Positions 1 through 6,743 of a stretch of 64,000 nucleotides of DNA are shown in pieces. The position numbers were made by a program, and so were the translations under genes. Each line of letters begins with the position of its first letter. The stretch's first letter is position 1. The DNA is from Catenibacillus sp964565805. GTDB taxonomy: Bacteria; Bacillota; Clostridia; Lachnospirales; Lachnospiraceae. The stretch lies in NCBI GenBank assembly GCA_964565805.1, contig CAZMGH010000010.1, positions 1 to 64,000 on the forward strand, in the 5' to 3' direction. The notes below the pieces were generated by a model, which did no database searches, was not told the origin of the DNA, and worked only from the letters and a program-made list of their open reading frames with translations.

Positions 1-103
1 CCGGAATATATCCCCTTTCTGTACAATATGCCCCGGAGATTTTATCTCCGCCGCAGCCGCCAGCTCTAATAATCAGATAATTGATAGCATTATTTTCGTT
101 CAT
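1..103 (-). CDS. Unrecognised short ORF, cut by left window edge
   Basis: A reading frame starts with ATG at 103, five bases after a TGGAGG ribosome binding site, and runs off the left end after 34 codons. The visible part begins MNENNAINYLIIRAGG and has two cysteines. Its ATG overlaps the stop of the upstream 50-codon ORF as ATGA, a layout typical of translational coupling. I do not recognise the family, and no function is proposed. The coupling and the good RBS are the only support. Confidence 0.4.
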   Translation of the reverse strand, partial: MNENNAINYLIIRAGGCGGDKISGAYCTERGYIP

Positions 104-252
104 CGTAACCTCCACGCCGCCCATCGTGCGGCATCCTGTGTTGTTTCTTTATATTTTCTAACCGGCTTCCATCCGACCACCACCTGTTGTATCGTTGCCT
201 TGTCATTCAAGATACACCGCTGTGTACCTTGTGATGTAGGATACATCTTCAT
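100..252 (-). CDS. Unrecognised 50-residue ORF
   Basis: This 50-codon frame starts with ATG at 252 and ends in a TGA that overlaps the next ATG (ATGA at 103-100). The product is basic, with many Arg, Lys and Trp near the C-terminus (ending RWAAWRLR). There is no clear RBS right before its ATG, but the stop of a 23-codon ORF lies 3 bases upstream, so translational reinitiation is possible. I do not recognise the family. Tightly packed small ORFs like these are often seen in mobile elements, but no mobile-element gene is visible here. Confidence 0.3.
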   Translation of the reverse strand: MKMYPTSQGTQRCILNDKATIQQVVVGWKPVRKYKETTQDAARWAAWRLR

Positions 253-255
253 TCG

Positions 256-327
256 TTACTGGTTGTTGTCGAAAACTTTCCAGTAAATATGAAAGCTATA
301 TATGATTTGTAGCGTACAAAAGAGCAT
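256..327 (-). CDS. Possible 23-residue leader ORF
   Basis: ATG at 327 follows a very strong AAGGAGG site with five-base spacing, and the frame closes at TAA (258-256) after 23 codons. The peptide is hydrophobic and aromatic (MLFCTLQIIYSFHIYW...). Its stop is only 3 bases before the next ORF's ATG, so it could act as a leader that delivers ribosomes to the downstream ORF. It may also be chance; the RBS is the main support. Confidence 0.3.
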   Translation of the reverse strand: MLFCTLQIIYSFHIYWKVFDNNQ

Positions 328-402
328 AAAATCCTCCTTCCCACAAAAAGGGGCTTTTTGATGATGATTTAGAGCATAACCCTGTTTCCGACATATTGGC
401 AG

Positions 403-433
403 AGCACTGCGCCTCAATCAGGCGCTGTGTGCT
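403..433. other. Hairpin in intergenic leader
   Basis: An imperfect inverted repeat, AGCAC..GCGCC..GGCGC..GTGCT, forms a hairpin of about 12 pairs. It lies between the terminator at 459-499 and the small-ORF group. It has no T-run, so it looks like a leader structure rather than a terminator. Confidence 0.4.
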
Positions 434-458
434 TTCGGTGTGCCCGGCGGGCTCACTG

Positions 459-499
459 AAAAAATGCCGGCTTACGCGGGAATGTAAGTCGGCATTTTT
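459..499. terminator. Bidirectional intrinsic terminator
   Basis: AAAAATGCCGGCTTAC and GTAAGTCGGCATTTTT pair (one G-T wobble) around a short loop, with A-run and T-run flanks on both strands. It lies just downstream of the isomerase gene that ends at 548 and would stop its minus-strand transcript. Confidence 0.8.
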
Positions 500-547
500 C
501 CTTGTCTCATTATTATAACCCGCAGCTCTTAACTGCTGCCAAACACC

Positions 548-1966
548 TTATCTTGTCACAATATCCACCGGCACATTAAAGATCTTGGCCACCTTAAGGA
601 TAGTGTCAATGTGTCTGCCTGTGGCGGCGGCAAAGTGATGGGTCGGGCCGCACTCGCTCCAGCGGTTGACAAACTCTCTTGCGCCGCAAGTGAACCGGGT
701 TCGCATGTTTGTATCGCCAAAGGAAAGGATGGGACCTTCCTCGTTGACGCCTTCCGCAGCAACAAACTTAAAGTTTCCGTTGCCATCCTGAGTAATTGCC
801 AGGTAAGTGACCGGGCCGGTGTAAGGATAGAACTGAGTCAGGTATCCGCCGCCGGTCTTTCCATGGAACACTTTAACAATCTTCATGGTAGGCTTTTTGC
901 AGGAAATATCCGCATCGCCGGAACCGCTGTGTCCGATAATGGCAATATCATCATTAAAGTCAATAGAGTACATCTCTGCCAACTGGCCGGTGCCGGAAAT
1001 GGTTTTTAAGATGCTCATAGCCATAGCCACTTTCATATCTCCTTCAACAGCGCAGGCCGTGCCCTGCTTGATGAGCATGGAAAATGCCGGGATGAGCATA
1101 CTGTCAAGAACGCCAGCCTTGCCCTGGGCAAATCCGTCATAGTGGGAAGCGATCAGGCCAAGCTTTTCTTCTTTGACCCACCCTTCAAAAGCAACTACAT
1201 ATTTTGCCATTTCCCATACTTCCTCAATGCTTCCGCCGCCTTCAATGTCAAAAGTATCCAGGATGTCCTGAGCTTTTGCCCGGATAGCGTCCTCATCAGT
1301 AATATGGTCAGCAATAGCCCACATTTTTTCCCAGTCAAACTGTTTGGTATACAGATGCATCCGCCGGTACAGGTTGGACTCATCAATATAAAGATCCATC
1401 ATGCCAGGATACGGTCTTCCGATCTGGGCAATGTTTGTATCACGAAATCTTCTTCTTACCTGAGCGGCACGGCACCAGTCTTCAATCTCTGTCTGTACAG
1501 CCGGATCTCCGCCTTCCACAACACCTGTGATCACCGCATGTCTTCTGCCGAATCTTTCCAGATCAGCCACCATCTCGCCTACAGCGCCGCAGGCATAGCC
1601 TTCACCCAGCCATGTGGCAATGTCTGTGTGGTCATAATCCAGAGCTTTCAGCTTCTGTACATTGACAAGAACGACCGGCACATCCAGATCCTTAACTGCA
1701 GGAAGCATGTTATAAGATGTGGCATAGGTGAGAAGCTGTAAAAATACCAGATCCACATCAGCGGCCCGGAATAAATCCCCTGCTGCCTGGGACTGTTCTT
1801 TTGTTGTCACCACACCCCCGTCAATGATCTCCACCGTATCCGGAATGGTCTTTTTAAACGCTTCATACTGAGCCTGAAACTCAGGCACCAATGAAGGGAA
1901 CTGAGGCAGGTAAGCTCCTAAAGCGATGGAAAACACACCAATTTTTGCTTTTGTATCAACCAGCAT
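548..1966 (-). CDS. L-fucose/L-arabinose isomerase family protein
   Basis: This 472-residue protein has the overall character of the COG2407 fucose/arabinose isomerase-like family: a Rossmann-like N-terminal half and a C-terminal half with candidate metal ligands in AVEGD, HSGSGDAD and near THHF. The family interconverts aldose and ketose sugars with a divalent metal in the cytosol. It is not the classical AraA, which is encoded separately at 40734-42233. The start ATG at 1966 follows GGAGG with seven-base spacing. A LacI-type palindrome lies about 90 bases upstream. It stands alone in the window, so its true substrate (arabinose, fucose or another pentose/deoxyhexose) cannot be read from context. 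Confidence 0.75.
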   Translation of the reverse strand: MLVDTKAKIGVFSIALGAYLPQFPSLVPEFQAQYEAFKKTIPDTVEIIDGGVVTTKEQSQAAGDLFRAADVDLVFLQLLTYATSYNMLPAVKDLDVPVVLVNVQKLKALDYDHTDIATWLGEGYACGAVGEMVADLERFGRRHAVITGVVEGGDPAVQTEIEDWCRAAQVRRRFRDTNIAQIGRPYPGMMDLYIDESNLYRRMHLYTKQFDWEKMWAIADHITDEDAIRAKAQDILDTFDIEGGGSIEEVWEMAKYVVAFEGWVKEEKLGLIASHYDGFAQGKAGVLDSMLIPAFSMLIKQGTACAVEGDMKVAMAMSILKTISGTGQLAEMYSIDFNDDIAIIGHSGSGDADISCKKPTMKIVKVFHGKTGGGYLTQFYPYTGPVTYLAITQDGNGNFKFVAAEGVNEEGPILSFGDTNMRTRFTCGAREFVNRWSECGPTHHFAAATGRHIDTILKVAKIFNVPVDIVTR

Positions 1967-2055
1967 AACAAATCCTCCAATATAATTATATTTTGCAGCA
2001 GTTCAGACAAAAGGCTGAACACTTACATTCTTTTTAACACCACAAATAAAACCCT

Positions 2056-2069
2056 TGAAACCGGTTTTT
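2056..2069. promoter_or_regulatory. LacI-family-like operator
   Basis: AAACCGGTTT (2058-2067) is a perfect palindrome with an A/T-rich surround, the general form bound by LacI/GalR-family sugar repressors (central CG in AAACCGGTTT). It is upstream of the isomerase start at 1966. The role is inferred from sequence form and place; no LacI-family gene is in the window. Confidence 0.45.
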
Positions 2070-2284
2070 TTGCTGGTCTGCAAACAGTCCGCCAATCTCT
2101 CCTTTAAGACCGGCTTTCATTACAAATATTATACACAACAGCCGCCTTTTAACGCAACATAAATTTGCCCATTCCCGTGACAGATAGGCACATGTGTAAC
2201 ATCCCCGGCCTTCTCCGCTTTAAATTCCGCCATCTTCTCTTCCATACCTTCCATGCGGATAAACAGCCGACCAGTACCGGCCTC

Positions 2285-2324
2285 CGCTTCGGTCGGCGCT
2301 GAACAGGCGCCACTGGCGCCTAGC
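2285..2324. repeat. Dispersed 40-bp repeat, copy 1
   Basis: This segment matches 48166-48205 at 38 of 40 positions in the same orientation. It contains two GGCGCC half-sites separated by ACT, which can form a compact hairpin, and further GGCGC/GCGCC arms outside. Both copies are intergenic. It looks like a REP-type element. Confidence 0.7.
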
Positions 2325-2366
2325 GCCTTAATCATTTCATATGTACTTCATTGAGTTTTATCTCAT

Positions 2367-3263
2367 TTAGTTTTCCTTCACTTCAAGACCGAAATCTCTC
2401 ATAGCCTGAGCCAGAATCTTGACATGTTCTTCTTCCATTTCCGTCAGCGGCAGACGAAGAGGGCCTACCTCCTTGCCCATCAGATTCATAGCCATCTTTA
2501 CAGGGATCGGATTGACCTCGCAGAACAGGGCGTCAATAAGCGGAAGGGCATTTAACTGCATCCGGCAGCTTTCAGCCACATTTCCCGCCATATAGTTTGC
2601 CACAATGTCGTGGGTATATTTAGGAGCCACATTAGACAGAACAGAAATCACGCCCAGCCCTCCTAAGGAAAGTAATGGGACGATCTGATCGTCGTTTCCT
2701 GAGTACAGGTCTACGCAGCCCTCTGCCAGGTGCATGATCTTTGCTACCTGGGAAATATTTCCTGATGCTTCCTTAACAGCAACAATATTATCACAGGTTT
2801 TTGCCAGAGTCACAATGGTTTCCGGGGCAATATTTACACCGGTGCGGCTCTGGATATTATATAAGATAATGGGCAAGTCTGTATGCTTTGCAATCTCTGT
2901 ATAGTGAGCGATCAGTCCCTTTTGTGTCGCTTTATTATAGTAAGGGGACACAATAAGAGCCCCGTCTGCCCCTGCATCCTGAGCCTCCTTTGTAAGATAA
3001 ATGGCAGTCTTTGTGTCATTAGAGCCTGTCCCTGCAATCACGGGAACACGCTTTTTCGCTGCCGCGGCTGCCACTTTGATACACTCCACATGCTCTGGTT
3101 CCGATAATGTGGAAGATTCTCCCGTGGTTCCGCAGATAATAATGGCATCTGTGCCATTTGTAATCTGCTCATCAACTAACTGTTCCAGTTTTTCATAATT
3201 AACGCTTCCATCTTTGTGCATGGGTGTAATGATCGCTACGCCTGCGCCTTTAAAAATAGCCAT
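2367..3263 (-). CDS. dapA: 4-hydroxy-tetrahydrodipicolinate synthase (DapA)
   Basis: The enzyme condenses pyruvate with aspartate semialdehyde, the first committed step of diaminopimelate and lysine synthesis, in the cytosol. The 298-residue length is normal. Visible family marks are the GTTGESSTL loop near residue 45, the tyrosine in SPYYNK, and the Schiff-base lysine in VAVKEASGN. The ATG at 3263 follows a perfect AAGGAGG. It is the only lysine-pathway gene in the window and stands under a lysine riboswitch (3425-3594) and its own promoter, so feedback control by lysine is expected. Confidence 0.95.
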   Translation of the reverse strand: MAIFKGAGVAIITPMHKDGSVNYEKLEQLVDEQITNGTDAIIICGTTGESSTLSEPEHVECIKVAAAAAKKRVPVIAGTGSNDTKTAIYLTKEAQDAGADGALIVSPYYNKATQKGLIAHYTEIAKHTDLPIILYNIQSRTGVNIAPETIVTLAKTCDNIVAVKEASGNISQVAKIMHLAEGCVDLYSGNDDQIVPLLSLGGLGVISVLSNVAPKYTHDIVANYMAGNVAESCRMQLNALPLIDALFCEVNPIPVKMAMNLMGKEVGPLRLPLTEMEEEHVKILAQAMRDFGLEVKEN

Positions 3264-3348
3264 AGTTTTTCCTCCTTAACGCTGACACGAAACTTAAGCT
3301 GCGCCTTCGGCTTGGCTTTGTTAAGTCGTCTTTTCGGGTAACATAAAT

Positions 3349-3378
3349 CAAGAGCCGACATCCATGTGCCGACTCTTG
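3349..3378 (-). terminator. Expression-platform hairpin of lysine riboswitch
   Basis: CAAGAGTCGGCA and TGTCGGCTCTTG pair around a short loop about 90 bases before dapA and are followed by a T-rich stretch. Its place downstream of the aptamer suggests the terminator (or RBS-masking) arm of the switch. The T-run is weak. A second smaller hairpin, TATCCGC..GCGGATA, lies between it and the aptamer. Confidence 0.55.
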
Positions 3379-3424
3379 GTATATCCTTGTTCTATCCGCT
3401 TGGCGCGGATAATATCCAATTCTT

Positions 3425-3594
3425 ATAAAAGCAGCACTCCATCTTGCGATGACAGTCATATGGCTGTTGACCATATGCCCAGAAGTGTATGTGCAGGGGT
3501 ATACACCTCTTCGGCATCGTACCCTTTCGTGCCGTTTCGTCTATGCCTGCCATATTCACAGCACTACTCATGTAAAATGCGCCTCTACATTTAT
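3425..3594 (-). promoter_or_regulatory. Lysine riboswitch (L-box) aptamer
   Basis: The minus-strand leader of dapA carries the conserved L-box signatures in order: GTAGAGGCGC, ATGAGTAG, GAAAGGG, GCCGAAG, CTGGG, the paired TATGGTCA / TGACTGTCA element, and GGAGTGCTGC. The first and last segments (3594-3585 with 3434-3425) pair as the closing P1 stem. Lysine binding in this family stabilises the aptamer and lowers expression of lysine biosynthesis or transport genes. Confidence 0.9.
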
Positions 3595-3668
3595 CTGTGT
3601 TTTCATGTAACGATTCAGGACGGAGCGTCTTTTTTCTGCTTTTTTCGCCGTCCCAAACTGTTACGTTT

Positions 3669-3697
3669 AGATTATCATGTTTTTCGCAGGCTGTCAA
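3669..3697 (-). promoter_or_regulatory. Promoter for dapA riboswitch transcript
   Basis: TTGACA (3697-3692), a 17-base spacer and TAATCT (3674-3669) match the sigma-A consensus. Transcription would begin about 65-70 bases before the aptamer, just past the end of the SSB-like gene at 3708. Confidence 0.7.
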
Positions 3698-3707
3698 TGA
3701 TTTTCCC

Positions 3708-4337
3708 TCAGGACTGGGCACACTCGATCTTGCTGACGGAAATTTCGTAGGCTGTACGTTTTTCCACGGTATCCGGGTCAATCTTTTTCTGATAGGTCCG
3801 GCTCTGGATCCGGCCCCACAGATGAATGTGCTCTCCCACTTTAAATTTTCCCGCAAACCGGGCATTGCGCCCCCAGCAGATACAGGGGAGATAGTCCGAT
3901 TTTCTGTGAGGACGGTTGACGGCCAGAAGCAGGTCCGCAATCTCCCTGCCAAGAGGCGTCATCCGATACACCGGCTGCTTGCAGATAAAGCCATTAAGAT
4001 AAACACTGTTTGGCTTTGTGCGCACATCGTCCTGAGTCAGGACCTCAAACTCCCGCGCAAAAACAGACAAAATCAGCCGGTTATGCCCTTCTTCATGCTT
4101 GTTATAAGACCGGAACTGACCCCGGGCCTGCACCGTCTTTCCTATGTAGCTTTCTGTCACATCGACCAGCCGCTCCGACACCATGAGAGGGATACGGTCT
4201 GCCATATTGCTCAGCCGGTTTACAACGATCTCCAGCATATAGAAGACCACTCCGGACACCTCATGACTGTAAGTAAATTCCGAGTCCACAACGCCTGTCA
4301 CACTCACCTGGTTATTTCCCAGCACCTTATCCGCCAT
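3708..4337 (-). CDS. Single-stranded DNA-binding-like protein with two OB folds
   Basis: The 209-residue product looks like two SSB/OB domains in tandem. The C-terminal half (about residues 105-205) has the usual SSB pattern with VYLNGFI, a DYLPCICWGRNA strand and GEHIHLWGRIQSR. The N-terminal half is a more diverged copy (QVSVTGVV ... GKTVQARGQFRS). It lacks the acidic C-terminal tail by which replicative SSB recruits partners and ends in KIECAQS. I chose ATG 4337, about ten bases after AAGGGG; an upstream TTG at 4430 has no RBS. It probably binds single-stranded DNA in a repair or accessory role rather than as the main SSB. Confidence 0.7.
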   Translation of the reverse strand: MADKVLGNNQVSVTGVVDSEFTYSHEVSGVVFYMLEIVVNRLSNMADRIPLMVSERLVDVTESYIGKTVQARGQFRSYNKHEEGHNRLILSVFAREFEVLTQDDVRTKPNSVYLNGFICKQPVYRMTPLGREIADLLLAVNRPHRKSDYLPCICWGRNARFAGKFKVGEHIHLWGRIQSRTYQKKIDPDTVEKRTAYEISVSKIECAQS

Positions 4338-4681
4338 TTCTTTTGTTCCCCTTTCTGATTTCAAAAAATTTTGTATCTCTGGCCTGGCATAAATACAATT
4401 ACCGAAACAGCCGGACTTAAGTCCTGTCAAAGTAGTTTTTACCCGCCGGACCGTATCTACAAATATATTTATTCATGGCTCTTCTGTTTTAGAACCTAAC
4501 CTTAGCACAGAAAAACCGGATCAGAAATTATCAAACATCGACGGTATTTTGCCATGTTCGTCAATGGTGACAATAATATGGGAAAAACAATTCCCCCTGA
4601 CCGTCATTTATGTCCCATTTTGTCATAAACTTTCTGCTGTGATTTTAGTCATACAGGAATTTCAATATTTAAAATAAAGCC

Positions 4682-4709
4682 TTGAAAAAATCCGGTGATA
4701 TGATAAAAT
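4682..4709 (+). promoter_or_regulatory. Candidate typA promoter
   Basis: TTGAAA (4682-4687) and TAAAAT (4704-4709) are separated by 16 bases. The transcript would carry a leader of about 100 bases with the hairpin at 4736-4766. Confidence 0.5.
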
Positions 4710-4735
4710 GAGACAGTTATGGAATGATTCATGAA

Positions 4736-4766
4736 GGGGAGCTGTTTGGCCTGCCAAACGGCTCCC
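4736..4766 (+). other. Leader hairpin of typA
   Basis: GGGAGCTGTTTGG and CCAAACGGCTCCC pair (one mismatch) around CCTG. There is no T-run. It sits in the 5' leader of typA and might affect mRNA stability or temperature response; typA is known as a stress and cold-linked GTPase, but a role for this hairpin is only a guess. Confidence 0.55.
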
Positions 4767-4818
4767 ATGAAACTGCCGGATAAAAAGCGGAAGGATTTCA
4801 AAGGAAGGATGCATATTA

Positions 4819-6645
4819 ATGAAGATAAAACGTGAAGATATACGAAACATTGCCATCATTGCCCATGTAGACCATGGTAAAACCACCCTGGTGGATGAGC
4901 TTTTAAAGCAAAGCGGTGTGTTCCGCTCCAATCAGGTGGTTCAGGAGCGTGTCATGGATTCTAACGATATTGAACGTGAGCGGGGCATTACTATTTTATC
5001 TAAGAATACTGCAGTTTTTTATAAAGATGTAAAGATCAATATTATTGACACGCCCGGCCACGCGGACTTTGGCGGCGAGGTAGAGCGTGTCCTTAAAATG
5101 GTAGACGGAGTTATCCTTGTGGTCGATGCCTTTGAAGGGCCCATGCCCCAGACAAAGTTTGTGCTGAAAAAGGCCCTGGACCTGAACCTGGCAGTTGTTG
5201 TATGTATTAATAAGATCGACCGGCCGGAGGCCCGTCCCGATGAAGTCATCGATGAAGTGCTGGAGCTTCTCATTGACCTGGACGCTACAGACGAGCAGCT
5301 GGACTGCCCCTTTGTGTTCGCTTCCGCAAAATCCGGCATCGCTGTCCTGGAACTGTCTGACGAGGCAAAGGACATGGAGCCTTTGTTTGAAACCATCATC
5401 GAACATATCCCGGCGCCGGAAGGGGATCCGGACGCGCCGACACAGGTGCTGATCAGCACTATTGATTATAACGAATATGTGGGCCGCATCGGTGTAGGAA
5501 AGGTAAGTAATGGCACCATCCGGGTGAACCAGGATGCCATCATTGTAAACCACCACGATCCGGACAAGTTCCGCAAGGTTAAGATCAGCAAGCTTTATGA
5601 GTTTGACGGTCTTAAAAAGGTGGAAGTGGATCAGGCTACTGTAGGATCTATTGTAGCCATTTCCGGTATTTCTGATATTCATATTGGAGATACCTTATGT
5701 TCTGTGGATCATCCGGAGCCGATTCCCTTTCAGAAGATTTCCGAGCCTACCATTGCTATGCAGTTTATGGTCAACGACAGTCCCTTAGCGGGACAGGAAG
5801 GCAAGTTTGTGACTTCAAGACATTTACGGGATCGTTTGTTCAGGGAATTAAATACGGATGTAAGCCTTCGGGTGGAGGAAACCGACAACACAGACTGCTT
5901 TAAGGTTTCTGGCCGGGGCGAGCTCCATCTGTCTGTGCTTATTGAAAATATGCGCCGTGAAGGCTATGAATTTGCCGTAAGCAAGGCTGAGGTCCTTTAT
6001 AAGCATGATGAAAACGGCCATCTTCTGGAGCCTATGGAAATCGCAGTAATTGACGTGCCGGAAGAATTTACCGGCATTGTTATTGAAAAGCTTAGCTACC
6101 GGAAAGGGGAGCTTACCGGCATGAGCAAGGCCAGCGGCGGATATTCCCGTCTGGAATTTAACATCCCTGCCAGAGGCCTCATCGGCTACCGGGGCGAATT
6201 TATGACAGATACAAAAGGAAATGGTATTTTAAATACCCTGTTTAACGGCTATGGCCCATATAAGGGAGACATTGCCTACCGTCAGACCGGTTCTCTTATT
6301 GCCTATGAGTCTGGCGAGACCATCACCTATGGCCTGTACAACGCCCAGGAGCGGGGTATCCTGTTTGTAGGTCCCGGCGAGAAGGTTTACCAGGGCATGG
6401 TGGTTGGCCAGAATCCTAAAGGGGACGATATTGAGATCAATGTGTGCAAGCGGAAACAGCTGACAAACACCCGTGCTTCTGGCTCTGACGACGCTCTGAA
6501 ACTGACGCCTCCCAAGATCTTAAGCCTTGAACAGGCTCTGGATTTTATTGAAAATGATGAGCTTGTGGAAGTAACTCCAAAAAATATCCGCATCCGCAAA
6601 AAGATCCTTGATCCGAAAATGCGTATGCGGGCAAGCCGTAAATAA
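4819..6645 (+). CDS. typA: Translational GTPase TypA/BipA
   Basis: A ribosome-associated GTPase of the EF-G family that helps 50S assembly and growth under stress. The 608-residue length matches the family. G motifs are all visible: AHVDHGKTTL near residue 15, RERGITI, DTPGH and NKIDR. The C-terminal half has the BipA-specific region ending in a lysine/arginine-rich tail (RIRKKILDPKMRMRASRK). ATG 4819 follows AAGGAAGG. It is monocistronic: its own promoter lies upstream and a terminator follows. Confidence 0.95.
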   Translation: MKIKREDIRNIAIIAHVDHGKTTLVDELLKQSGVFRSNQVVQERVMDSNDIERERGITILSKNTAVFYKDVKINIIDTPGHADFGGEVERVLKMVDGVILVVDAFEGPMPQTKFVLKKALDLNLAVVVCINKIDRPEARPDEVIDEVLELLIDLDATDEQLDCPFVFASAKSGIAVLELSDEAKDMEPLFETIIEHIPAPEGDPDAPTQVLISTIDYNEYVGRIGVGKVSNGTIRVNQDAIIVNHHDPDKFRKVKISKLYEFDGLKKVEVDQATVGSIVAISGISDIHIGDTLCSVDHPEPIPFQKISEPTIAMQFMVNDSPLAGQEGKFVTSRHLRDRLFRELNTDVSLRVEETDNTDCFKVSGRGELHLSVLIENMRREGYEFAVSKAEVLYKHDENGHLLEPMEIAVIDVPEEFTGIVIEKLSYRKGELTGMSKASGGYSRLEFNIPARGLIGYRGEFMTDTKGNGILNTLFNGYGPYKGDIAYRQTGSLIAYESGETITYGLYNAQERGILFVGPGEKVYQGMVVGQNPKGDDIEINVCKRKQLTNTRASGSDDALKLTPPKILSLEQALDFIENDELVEVTPKNIRIRKKILDPKMRMRASRK

Positions 6646-6684
6646 TCCGGACCGACGTCATGCTCTGCTATGGCGCAGCCCCAT

Positions 6685-6741
6685 AAAAAAACCCCCGGTA
6701 AGGTTACTGTCCTCAGCAGTGACCTGATCCAGGGGATTTTT
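6685..6741. terminator. Terminator between convergent typA and GH3 gene
   Basis: AAAAAACCCCC, an inner GGTTACTG..CAGTGACC stem, and GGGGATTTTT form a hairpin with A-run and T-run on its two sides, so it can serve both converging genes. Confidence 0.75.
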
Positions 6742-6743
6742 AT

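Larger units (their letters stand above)
1967..2366. other. Intergenic region with operator and repeat
   Basis: This 400-base stretch lies upstream of the isomerase gene. It holds the LacI-like palindrome at 2058-2067 and a copy of the 40-bp dispersed repeat at 2285-2324. A 68-codon minus-strand frame (2129-2335) runs through the repeat and has no good RBS, so I do not call it a gene; its last 40 codons could be a decayed gene end. Confidence 0.5.
4338..4818. other. Divergent intergenic region
   Basis: This 480-base AT-rich stretch separates the SSB-like gene and typA. It holds the typA promoter (4682-4709) and the typA leader hairpin (4736-4766). I see no ORF with a fitting RBS and no recognisable RNA in the rest. 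Confidence 0.6.

Noticed and set aside
1142..1741. 199-codon plus-strand frame inside the isomerase gene
   Set aside because: Antisense shadow of a well-supported coding region, with no RBS and no family likeness.
2129..2335. 68-codon minus-strand frame upstream of the isomerase gene
   Set aside because: Its first third is made of the GC-rich dispersed repeat, it has no proper RBS, and the rest matches no family I know. It may hold a decayed gene end, but support is too weak.
3392..3952. 186-codon minus-strand frame over the riboswitch
   Set aside because: It lies across the end of the SSB-like gene in another frame and through the conserved L-box RNA.
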